A stretch of DNA of 64,000 bases, taken from assembly GCA_002104945.1 (NCBI GenBank), contig MCFH01000071.1, positions 1 through 64,000 of the forward strand, read 5' to 3'. The notes beneath the pieces were generated by a model. That model was not told where the DNA came from, searched no databases, and was given only the letters and a program-made list of their open reading frames with translations. Of the stretch, positions 51,501 through 60,266 are shown piece by piece (the first letter of the stretch is position 1; every line of letters begins with the position of its first letter). The stretch comes from Piromyces finnis. Taxonomy: Eukaryota; Neocallimastigomycota; Neocallimastigomycetes; Neocallimastigales; Neocallimastigaceae. The translations under genes were made by a program, and so were the position numbers.

Positions 51501-54076
51501 TCTGGTAGCTGGTTAGCTATTTCTTCGTTAAATGCTTCTTTGAAATTGTGGTAGTACTTCTCCACGATTTCTTCAGGTGTAGGTTGATTTTCGTTTAAGT
51601 TTTCTTCCTGTACCAACCCTACGTAAATGTGATTTTTCTCTAAGTCAACACTCTGTACCAACCCTACTGAAACGGGGTTTTTCTCTAAGTCAGGACTTCG
51701 TGTCAACCCTCCGGAAACACATTTTTTCTCTAAGTTAGCACTCTGTACCAACCCTACTGAAACGCAAGTTTTCTCTAAGTTGGAACTCGATGCCAACCCT
51801 CCGGAACTTCCGTTCCTGGTTCCTTTTGTAGCCTTGTGGCTACCATTACCCACGATTTCGGCTTCGATGTTTTCTGCGGTTACAGTTACCAGAGGCCTTC
51901 TTGCTTTTGCATTAGTAACTGTAGTTATGGGACTTAATTGAGTACAGTAGTAGATATTGCCGTCATTTACACCATAACTGTTGGTGTGTCCTTTATCCTT
52001 ATCATTATCTACTACGAAGTACCTCACTTGTGCATCTTTATCATAACCTCTGTAGATAAAGTGCTCATCCATGAAGCCCAGTCCCACAATGATCATCTCC
52101 GGCATATTGTCGGATAGGTGACAACTTGTGTTGAAGCAGTATGGCTTAGCTTCTTGTTCGCCAGATGGAGTTAACCATAACTTCAACTGCAAGTCATCTG
52201 AGAACTGCTTTAACTCGATATCACCATTCACAGTTCTGAATATGGCTGGTTTGTCCACTACCTTTAACCCGAGCTTCTTTGCTAAATTTGGGTGAATGAG
52301 GTTTGTGGTGGAACCAGTATCATACAAGACTTCTACCCTTTTTATATCTCGAGGGTTGCTTCTTGCATTTATTTCAGCTACTAGTTGGTTCTGACTGTAG
52401 TAGCTGTTATTGACCGTCGTTTGACTTGCCATAGCCTTAGGTAATGGGTTATTTCCCATACTAGAAGGTCCTTGCTTTGGTTGGAAGCTAGAACTTCTTC
52501 TAAAGCTTGACTTATTTAAGGATTCACGACGTTCTTTGGCACCGTTATTGTTTTTTACATAAGCCTGAGTGTTGGTCTGCTCAACTTTAGGCTTATTATT
52601 TGGCTTGTTGTTCTTCTGCTTTAACTCAGCCCATCTAGATGGTCTACATGGGTCTGTGATATCCAACAAGGCCATAATAGTGGTCTGGCGGTCTCTTTTG
52701 TCGTACTTTTCTATGGTTTCATTACGGAAGACTGCTTGGTGGTCATCGCACTTTAGCAAGACTTCACTTAATGTTTCCAGCGTACGTTCCGGTTCAGGGA
52801 TATCATAGAACGCTTCCCTGACAGAAGGCCTGACCTGTTGTATTAACACCTGTCTCCTAACATTTTCAGGAAGCCCAAGTGTTTCCGTCAATTCATTGAA
52901 CTCTTCCAAATAGTCGTATGCTTTTCCCCACTCATGTGTGAGCTTAAGCAACTTTGACTTGCAGAGTTCATGGGGAGACTCTGGTGGAAACTTATCTTGA
53001 AGGTGGAGGAATAGTCTTTCAGCATCGGGATTCCTACGCTGCAACATCCTCTCTCTAAGTCTATACCATCTCAATACTTTCCCACCTAGATGATCTTCAA
53101 TGAAGCTAACCTTTGCCTTTTCGTCGTTACCATAGTCATATGGGTAACGTTTGAAATGACGTAAGCACTTCTCTTGAAAACCCTCTAAGTCTATTCCATT
53201 ATTATCAAACATAGGCACTTTTTCTTCATACCTATGTACTCGCCAATCGAACATCTTCACGTCCCCATCCTCGGAATATTCCGTAGGGTTGGTGCTGCTA
53301 CTAGTTCCAGCACCATGAGGATTACCCATACCACCGGTTTGATAGGATGTTCTTTCATGAGCTCTGGCTTCAGCTCTTCTGTTCATGGCTTCGACTTTAG
53401 CCTCGAACAATTTTTCTCTTTCTTCTAGAGCGTTTCGTTGCTCCCTCAATCTGGCCATCTCTTCTTCAAGCTCTTTTTTATAAGAGACAAAGGCACTAGA
53501 TTGACGGTACAACGTTTCTTGGTTGTTTAGCACTTGCTGGTGGTCTTGTAACCTTTCCTCATGTTCTGCGGTAAAGGCATTTTCCACAGCATGCAACTCT
53601 TCCAAGCTAACTTGGCTAGCTGACTCATTTGCTTCCAACCTTTGATCCACTTCAACAAATTTTTGCTGAAGAGCATCGTTTATCTCGCTCTTGTAAACCT
53701 CAATACCCCGAAGTTGTTCTTCCATAGCACCCAGACGGTTTCCCATACTAGCAAACTGGCTAGATATTTCCGAAACCCATCTATTAAGAAGAACTTCAAT
53801 GTGTTGCATTGGGTTTACCTCACTATTATTAGTAAAAAAGAAAGAAGGATCAACAGGGGTGGGCATAGAATCCCCCTGTTGAACCTGTAAATTCTGATTA
53901 GATTCGACCTCAGTGCTTTCGAGAAGCACCGGGGTTCGAACCCGTGACATTCCCTCTACACCATCCATGCCATCCGCGCTCGCCGCGTCAGGACGGGTCC
54001 CGTCCCTTACGAATGATGTTTTTGTGTCCAATTTATGGACACCCCGAGGGTTAGGCGACTTACCTGCGTTTTTCAT
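48581..54076 (-). CDS. E6 Gag-Pol polyprotein, intact
   Basis: 1831 residues from an ATG at 54076. Gag: acidic start, long coiled coil (about 90-240), capsid (about 285-460); I see no CCHC knuckle. Protease YDTGSTTNLI (D586). A five-unit 19-residue repeat (about 756-826). Reverse transcriptase: LFVPKKSG, TDYRRLNKV, VYLDDIIIYS (Y1027). RNase H: ECDASNYAVGG. Integrase: HDSETAGH...CTICC (from about 1397), VEIDFLTDLP, TTDRGVQFT and GQVERN; the family motif HPQTDG is replaced by HHETVG. GPF module, then a chromodomain-like end (YLATFSDFRQEWVDADII). Codon 4-6 DNA reads CAGGTAAGT, a perfect 5' splice-site consensus, so an intron cannot be excluded. Codon use is clearly less AT-rich than in the zeta elements, suggesting a different history. 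No disabling mutation is seen. Confidence 0.95.
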   Translation of the reverse strand: MKNAGKSPNPRGVHKLDTKTSFVRDGTRPDAASADGMDGVEGMSRVRTPVLLESTEVESNQNLQVQQGDSMPTPVDPSFFFTNNSEVNPMQHIEVLLNRWVSEISSQFASMGNRLGAMEEQLRGIEVYKSEINDALQQKFVEVDQRLEANESASQVSLEELHAVENAFTAEHEERLQDHQQVLNNQETLYRQSSAFVSYKKELEEEMARLREQRNALEEREKLFEAKVEAMNRRAEARAHERTSYQTGGMGNPHGAGTSSSTNPTEYSEDGDVKMFDWRVHRYEEKVPMFDNNGIDLEGFQEKCLRHFKRYPYDYGNDEKAKVSFIEDHLGGKVLRWYRLRERMLQRRNPDAERLFLHLQDKFPPESPHELCKSKLLKLTHEWGKAYDYLEEFNELTETLGLPENVRRQVLIQQVRPSVREAFYDIPEPERTLETLSEVLLKCDDHQAVFRNETIEKYDKRDRQTTIMALLDITDPCRPSRWAELKQKNNKPNNKPKVEQTNTQAYVKNNNGAKERRESLNKSSFRRSSSFQPKQGPSSMGNNPLPKAMASQTTVNNSYYSQNQLVAEINARSNPRDIKRVEVLYDTGSTTNLIHPNLAKKLGLKVVDKPAIFRTVNGDIELKQFSDDLQLKLWLTPSGEQEAKPYCFNTSCHLSDNMPEMIIVGLGFMDEHFIYRGYDKDAQVRYFVVDNDKDKGHTNSYGVNDGNIYYCTQLSPITTVTNAKARRPLVTVTAENIEAEIVGNGSHKATKGTRNGSSGGLASSSNLEKTCVSVGLVQSANLEKKCVSGGLTRSPDLEKNPVSVGLVQSVDLEKNHIYVGLVQEENLNENQPTPEEIVEKYYHNFKEAFNEEIANQLPEHRPYDCKIDLEPDASLHKGPIYPFNPEEEKALKEYIEENLAKGFIRKSESPAGYPVLFVPKKSGERRLCTDYRRLNKVTVRNSFPLPLISQVFEAMKGATIFSKLDLKSAYNLVRIREGDEYKTAFSTKFGHYEYLVMPFGLTNAPATFQGFINTVLAEEINDCCQVYLDDIIIYSKSLEEHVGHVKRVLQKLIDNRLVAKLAKCEFHKEELAFLGHVVGKYGIKTDPEKLKAVASWPQPTNIKELQSFLGFCNYYRKFIKDFSKIARPLYAMTSKKVQFLWNEERIQAFEKLKEMLLSPPVLAYPDHDRQFIVECDASNYAVGGVLSQLGDDNELHPVYYYSKKLTKAEINYSITEKELLAIRNAFIEWRHLLMGAKHKVLVYSDHRNLLFATKPQLLTARQARWQELFAAYDFEIIYRPGKMNGRADILSRLVSPEQVQLEMEKASLLRPEQVKEFPPVEEECYAVLEVSFVGELKQAYNTDELAREIRDGLDAKRGHKLIKKKWLMVNGLIVRKDAPERTYVPKVLRETIIKLNHDSETAGHLGKDKTYDLIARNYYWPKMKDDIAGYIKACTICCTQKDNRHKPYGSAARVKVADLPWQEVEIDFLTDLPIKERRKPGSSPSEPPEVTRRGCIMVCSDKLTKMIHLVGFRNMPTAKETALAYLQHVFKLHGCPKSVTTDRGVQFTSKLWKDIMGFFGVEVNLATTGHHETVGQVERNNSYVSMYLRCFVKTFDDDEWLKYLYLAEFCYNNAVHSSTKQSPFLALYNYQVHMNPQDSELVHSLGEAPILDSFAHNLGNLKHMLDISRTRFLDHLDHRRELNYPKIRLMDLVWLRKPENYNPLPFYKLQARKYGPFKVIGIDESKLNYRLDISKSPFPNVYPVFHISELEPYHNKPEELTPAPVGYQKIIKIMNARRKKDNYQYLATFSDFRQEWVDADIIDKNSHYDKLLKEFQDKCYQEFMVSVQNPA
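51600..51806 (-). repeat. In-frame 57-bp tandem repeat in E6 pol
   Basis: Five imperfect units, each encoding LEKxxVSVGLVQSxN-like sequence, between protease and reverse transcriptase. The unit length is a multiple of three, so copy number can change without frameshift. Confidence 0.9.
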
Positions 54077-54366
54077 TTCTAGTTCGAAAATAAATTCTTT
54101 TAATAAATTAAAGAATTTATTATATAAAATATGGTTATAATGAATTTTAAAATTTAAAAATAATGAATTTTTATTTCTAAACTATTAAAAAATAATTATT
54201 TTTAATAATAAATTTACTTCTTTTAAATATAATATTTGAATATTATATAAAATATTGTAAATAATTATTATTAAACAATAATTTAAATAAAATAAAATAT
54301 GTTTTTTAAGAATTTTTAATAACACTAACCTAATTAAAACTAAGCTAACGTAAGAACTAACTATAA

Positions 54367-54377
54367 AGCGTTAGTAT
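54367..54377 (-). promoter_or_regulatory. E6 primer-binding site (self-priming type)
   Basis: On the minus strand ATACTAACGCT directly after the 5' LTR. Its reverse complement AGCGTTAGTAT occurs in the LTR (minus strand, 54660 down to 54650). A TATA-like TATAGTTAAATAG lies about 42 nt upstream of that copy. Confidence 0.72.
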
Positions 54378-54871
54378 TGTAAAAGGTTTTTATATATGTT
54401 AGTTAATAAGTTAAATATAATAAGTTAATTAAGTTAGTTATTACCTCTCTATACGAGTTAATAACTAAATAAAGTTTTATAAAAAATAATAAAAGAACTA
54501 AAATAAATATTATAACACAAAAATAAATATAAACAAATAAATATTAATATGAAATATTATTTACTTAAATAATTATTATAATTATTATCTTTTATTTATT
54601 AGTTATAATTATATACATTAATTGTTATTATAGCTATTAATTTACTTTAATACTAACGCTAAAGTATTTAACGTTAGTTTTGACTATACTATTTAACTAT
54701 ATGAGTTTATTTTCTTTACCACTTGATTGGGTAAAGCAAATAGACTTCCTATTTAATTAATAACCATTAATATATGGTTATGCATATATTTGGCCAATAA
54801 ATGGTGGCCAGAATATATGGTTTCAATTGAAATATTTGTGGGCAAACTTATGGCCACAAATATTTCTTACA
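54378..54871 (-). repeat. E6 5' LTR
   Basis: 494 bp, see the 3' LTR. Predicted transcript start at 54660 on the minus strand. Confidence 0.95.
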
Positions 54872-54883
54872 GACGCAAGCAAT

Positions 54884-54965
54884 GTCAGTTTGTCCGAGTG
54901 GTTAAGGAGTCAGACTTGAAATCTGATGGGCTTTGCCCGCGCAGGTTCAAACCCTGCAGCTGACG
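54884..54965 (+). tRNA. tRNA-Ser (anticodon TGA)
   Basis: Type II tRNA with a long variable arm. The acceptor GTCAGTT pairs with AGCTGAC; the anticodon arm TCAGA-CTTGAAA-TCTGA has anticodon TGA; the variable arm is TGGGCTTTGCCCG; the T arm GCAGGTTCAAACCCTGC contains the B box. No intron. Three retrotransposon families are stacked upstream (E6, beta, alpha1). Confidence 0.95.
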
Positions 54966-55045
54966 AATAATATTGATATAAATTGATATATATTTTAATA
55001 TTTTCAATTTTTTATTTTAAAAAACTTTAACAATTTAAATAAAAT

Positions 55046-55117
55046 AGGGGCGTTCCGGATTTGAACCGAAGACCTATTGATCTGCAGTCAATTGCTCTAC
55101 CGCTGAGCTAACACCCC
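55046..55117 (-). tRNA. tRNA-Cys (anticodon GCA)
   Basis: On the minus strand GGGGTGTTAGCTCAGCGGTAGAGC...; anticodon arm TTGAC-TGCAGAT-CAA with anticodon GCA; T arm with GGTTCAAATCC. 72 nt, no intron. It lies 80 bp from and opposite to tRNA-Ser, with no element between them. A gamma LTR starts 30 bp upstream and an alpha2 LTR 66 bp upstream. Confidence 0.95.
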
Positions 55118-55147
55118 AATTATTAATTTATTGTGATATAATTTGAT

Positions 55148-57129
55148 TGTAAAATATTTAATTTAAATCTAACCTTTAAATTATGTGAAGATATTAACTG
55201 GATTTAAAACAAATTCAGATAATATCTATAATTAATTAAACATAATAATTATAATTAAATAATTTCAATAATTATTTTAAAACACTTTTAAAAGTCACCT
55301 TTTAAATTTTGATTCAGTGAAAGGGTTATGATTTCAAAAATTTAATATCAATACACTATAACCCTTAACCAAAAATAAGCAAGTACGAAATAAGGTGTAA
55401 CTCGCCAAAAACGATCGCTACGGCTGTAAGTGCTACGGTTGTGAAACTAGGTTTATTGGAAAGCTTAGGAAGAAAGCTACAATTTGGTACAATCGCGGTC
55501 CTTCTAACTGATCATTTAAGGAAGTTATGATCATTTAAAGATTTTATTAGGTAAATTAAAATCAATATGCTATCAAGTATGGATCATAAATATTTCTTAT
55601 GACTTGATGAAATTAAAAATATATCAATAGGAATTTTAGTTATATTAATTTAATTAATGATAACGATTGTTACTAAAAATAGAACTAGACCCATTTAGGT
55701 GTAACAGTTAACACCTATAAATTAAATAATCTTAATTATTATAAAATAGGTTAACGGCAAGTTTTATTAGAAATAATTTTGAAAATAATAATTATTTAAT
55801 TATAACAAATATGTTATGGTAATATCAATTAATAATGATGAATTATTAATTGAATAGTTTTTATAATTACTAATTAGGATCAACTGTTTAAATGATTAAT
55901 CATATGTTTATTTTATTTTATGTCATGACAAACAAACAAACAAACAAACAAACAAACAATCTTATTACTTATTTAATTATATTACTAATATATTACATGT
56001 AATACTTTATTCTTATTAATATCAATTTAATAATCTGAACAAAGAATATAAAAGAAAATGAATTGAATTCGATTTTAATTCTTTGTAAAGATTATAGTTA
56101 TAATCTTAATTATATAGTTACTTATAATATCATTTATATTATTATTATTAAATAAATAAAAAATTTATAAAAAGTTATTTTAAAGTAAATATAAATTTTT
56201 CATTTTTCATTTGGGAGTTTAAGGTGTTATTTTATAATTAAATTTAATTTCTTAAAAAACATTTTTACTATATAATTAATAACATTCTGACCTGGCCGCA
56301 TAACCAAACCCAAAAACTTAACAAATTAAATTATTGGATTTAGGTCTGTGCTAACAAAACAACAATACAAAACAAAAAAAAATTCCAATTTATTTTTTAA
56401 TACTTTTTTTTTTATTTATTTAAATAATAAATTTATCTTCGAAACTATGACAACTGCTGATTACTTTACCACGAAGGTTATTTAACCAGAGCCTTCGCTA
56501 GGTAATCAGTTTTTAATTAAATAAAAAATGTTTTATTATAAACTTTATTAATAATCTAATATTATTAATACTAATTATATAATTGTAATTAATTACTATT
56601 TTCCAACTATCGTTTCAATAGTTGAGAAATTTTCTTTATTTATACTTTTTAAATAAATTGAATTAATTCTTATATACATGTTTTAATATTATAATTTTAC
56701 ATTGTTTACATTTATACATTTATTAAAAGAAATTATTTGTATTAAACTATTTAAATTCAATTTATTTACTAAAGAATTTTCTAAGCTTAAAATAAAGTTT
56801 TGATTTATTTACTATATGGTTGATTATATTTCAAACATATATTTAATTTATTTATTTCTAATTTTGAGGCTTAGTTTATAAAAAAAATTTTTTTTTTTAT
56901 TCTTATCTCAAATATTTATTGGTTAAAAATTATTTAATTTTAAAATTTTATTTTATCATCAAAACTTTATCTTATCATAAAATTAAATTTACATAAATTT
57001 ATGTTAATGTATTGTGATGTAAATTTTTGTAAAATTTACGGTACATTAATTCAATACATTATACATTGTTCTACATACGTATTAAATACATTATTTAACT
57101 AATACATTTAACTAATACAATATTTTACA
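55148..57129 (+). mobile_element. Solo LTR, family gamma, copy 2 (interrupted by alpha2 LTR)
   Basis: 55148-55183 plus about 56329-57129, TGTAAAATATTTAAT ... ACAATATTTTACA, exact TSD TTGAT (55143-55147 and 57130-57134). About 840 bp without the insertion, matching copy 1 (822 bp). It starts 30 bp from the 5' end of tRNA-Cys. Confidence 0.9.
55184..56323 (+). mobile_element. Solo LTR, family alpha2, copy E
   Basis: 1140 bp, TGTGAAGATATTAACTGG ... CCAAAAACTTAACA, exact TSD AATTA (55179-55183 and 56324-56328). Closely similar to 58383-59370, including the block with CGATCGCTACGGCTGTAAG. It contains a (CAAA)n tract at about 55929-55959. It starts 66 bp from tRNA-Cys. Confidence 0.9.
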
Positions 57130-57134
57130 TTGAT

Positions 57135-58382
57135 AATAATCTTAATTTTGAATTTTACTTCAAAAAGTGATTATTATATTATATCTTTTGTTATAACTAT
57201 ATAAGTTATATTGATTAAGATTTAAAATCGTTTTTATAAAAATTAATAAAATTGTTTTGTTAAAACACTAAATTGTTTTATTAGAAACACTTGTTTTTCT
57301 AATATTTAAATATTTAAAATTTTATTTATTTAAGTATAAAAGTGATTATTAAAATTATAAAATATTAATCTAACTATATAATATTTCTTTATTAATAATA
57401 ATAATAATGATTAAAATAAGAATATTTACATGTATTTATATTTTCTTTTGAATTTAAACTATTTACATTAAAACAATAAAATTAATAACTATTTACAATA
57501 AAAGTAATAAAAGTAATTAGAAATAACAATAGAAGAAATAATTAAAAGTTAAAGAATATAAAAAGTTGTTTATTTTACAATTAATTAAAGTAATAATAAC
57601 ATGAATTATTATATTTGTGTAAAGAAATGTGTCTTTAACAATAAAACAAATTATAATATTTACTAAATAACTTAGTAATATTAACACTTTAAAATATTCT
57701 GTAAATTATTAATTTATAAAAATATCATTAAAAACACATAGAATTTAACTTAATAAGTTAGTGTTTAATAATATAATTATTTATTAATAAAATCTCGATT
57801 CTTTAAAATATTTGGGAAAATTCACTCGTATTTATACTAAAAATTTTTTAAATTAATTTATAAAATTTTTTCAACTTAAAATTCTTAACCAATCAATAAT
57901 CTTCATATAAAATAAAATTTAAAAATAAAATAAAATAAAATTATAATTTTTTTAAAATAGTATCTATGAGGTCTCGAACTAGTGTCATTCAGACTCAAAG
58001 TCTTAGCTACTAACCACTAAGACAATTTAGTTATTTCTAGTATTCATTACAATTTGTTTACTTTTAAAGTGTAATTTACTAACGAAGTTATTAAACATTT
58101 AATTTAACAATTAATTTAACAAAAGTTATATATTTTGATCTCGATTAATTAAAGTTTATTATTTTTTTTCAATAATCAAAACATATGCAGTGTTTAGGAT
58201 TAATTTTATTTAAGAATTTTGGTAAAGTACTTAATTAAACTATAACTTGTTTTAAGTTACTTTTAGGGTTAACTTAAAAATCAGGTATAATAATAATTTT
58301 ATATTTATTAATTTCATTATTTATCAATTGTTGATAACGGATTGGTAGTTATATTACAACTTTTTAACTACTTCTTCTGTTA
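57135..58382. other. AT-rich region with one degenerate tRNA-like sequence
   Basis: No ORF. The only structured sequence seen is the tRNA-like remnant at about 57962-58030. Confidence 0.5.
57962..58030 (-). pseudogene. Degenerate tRNA-like sequence (possibly tRNA-Gln, TTG)
   Basis: The minus strand shows TTAGTGGTTAGTAG (A box-like), CTTTGAG in an anticodon-like stem-loop with one mismatch, and AGTTCGAGACC (B box-like). The T stem and acceptor stem do not pair. It could be a dead tRNA gene or a chance match. Confidence 0.35.
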
Positions 58383-59370
58383 TTTGAAGATATTAACTGG
58401 ATTTAAAACAAATTCAGATAATATCTATAATTAATTAAACATAATAATTAGAATTAAATAATCCCAATAATTATTTTAAAACACCTTTAAAAGTCACCTT
58501 TTAAATTCTGATTCAGTGAAAGGGTTATGATTTCAAAAAATTTAATATCAATACACTATAACCCTTAACCAAAAATAAACAAACACGAAACAAGGTGTAA
58601 CTCGCCAAAAACGATCGCTACGGCTGTAAGTGCTACGGTTGTGAAACCAGGTTTATTAGAAAGCTTAAGGAAAAAGCTACATTTTGGTACAATCGCGGTC
58701 CTTCTAACTGGTCATTTAAGGAAGATATGATCATTTGAAGATTTTAATAAGTAAATTAAAATTAATATGATATCAAGTATGGATCATAGACATTTCTTAT
58801 GACTTGACGAAAATTAAAAAGATATCAATAGAAATTCTAATTTAATTAATGATAGTGACTGTTAATAAAAATAGAACTAAACCATTTAGGTGTAACAGTT
58901 AACATTTATAAATTAAATAATTTTAATTATCATAAAATAGGTTAATGGATCAAGTGTTTAAATGATTAATCATATGTTTATTTTATTTTATGTCATGACA
59001 AAACAAACAAACAAGCAAACAAACAATCTTATTATATTATTAACATATTACATGTAATACTTTATTTTTATCAATTTAATAATCTGAACAAAGAATATAA
59101 AATAGAATGAATTGAATTTGATTTTAATTCTTTGTAAAAATTATAGTTATAATCTTAATTATATAGTTATTAAATATATTATCATTTATATTATTATTAA
59201 TAAATAAATAAAATTTTATAAAAAAAGTTATTCTAAAGAATAAATATTAATTTTTCATTTGGAAGTTTAAAGGGTTATTTTATATTTAAATTTAATTTCT
59301 TAAAAACATATTTACTATATAATTGATAACATTCTGACCTGGCCGCATAACCAAATCCAAAAACTTAACA
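58383..59370 (+). mobile_element. Solo LTR, family alpha2, copy F
   Basis: 988 bp, TTTGAAGATATTAACTGG ... CCAAAAACTTAACA, exact TSD TGTTA (58378-58382 and 59371-59375). Very similar to copy E but with several deletions and a mutated first base. No intact tRNA lies within 70 bp on either side. Confidence 0.88.
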
Positions 59371-60266
59371 TGTTATCTTATATTGTTTTATCTCGACAGC
59401 TATTGTACGAGCTTTAACAATATCTACTAGTTTTATTAATTTATTTTTAAGTTATTTTATAATTTTAATAGTTTTATTATTTTAATAATATTTATATAGA
59501 ATAATAACACCAGATTTATTCTATAAAATATTATTTATTATTAACACAATAATTACAAATTAGACAAGTTTAATTTCGTTTTTATATTTTCTTTTATTTA
59601 TTGTTCTTACGCTCTTTTTAACAATAATTTTTATTATATAAAAACTTATTTTTGTCTTTTAAATATTATTATGTATTCACTAATTAATTATATTAACTAT
59701 TATTAAAATTTAACTTATTATTAGTAATCTAAGTCTTCTCATTTTCTACTAAAAAATATTATTATTCTTTATAATAAAAATTATTTTTATAATTTAACCC
59801 AATCAAATATATAAATTTATAAAATATTTGATTTTATGTAAATTATATTTTTATAATAAACTATATAAAATTATTTAATAATTATTTTATAATAAAATTT
59901 TCTACTAATATCAAATGTATAATATATTTATAATTATTATTTATCAAGATTTCCTCCCCTAAGATACGACTTAGTGGTAGCTGATAAAAGTATTCATAAA
60001 TAATAATAAATATATAAGTTTTTGATTTTTTGTACTAAATATTTAAAAATTTAAATTAAATTTTTTTTTTTTATATATATATGATAAAATAATATAAAAT
60101 AAAGTTTATAAAAAAAATGATGAAAAATTTGAAAATTTTTATTAATAAAATTTTTTTTTTCAAAAAAAGTAAAAAAAATAAAATAGATGAGATAAAATTC
60201 GTCTTCAGTATATTAATATGTGTTTTTCTTGAAATTTATATAATAATCGCCATTTTTTATATGATT
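59371..60266 (-). other. 3' noncoding region of E7, possible 3' LTR
   Basis: On the minus strand a polypurine run AGGGGAGGAAATCT (59947-59960) is followed by TGATAAATAATAATT. That is the expected arrangement of polypurine tract and 3' LTR start about 310 bp after the E7 stop codon. The other LTR copy lies outside the window, so the LTR end cannot be set; alpha2 copy F may be inserted in or next to it. Confidence 0.45.

Larger units (their letters stand above)
48066..54871 (-). mobile_element. Ty3/gypsy element E6 (epsilon family), complete
   Basis: 6.8 kb. LTRs 48066-48559 and 54378-54871 (494 bp each, one visible difference: GGTGACCAG against GGTGGCCAG). Exact TSD GACGC (48061-48065 and 54872-54876). 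The 5' LTR is on the right. Primer site 54367-54377, polypurine run (AGGGGGGCAT on the minus strand) at 48560-48570, one intact ORF. The insertion lies 7 bp beyond its TSD from the 5' end of tRNA-Ser, as in Ty3. Confidence 0.97.

Noticed and set aside
53930-53960. A tRNA gene within E6
   Set aside because: Only a palindromic B-box-like string is present; no acceptor, D or anticodon arms.
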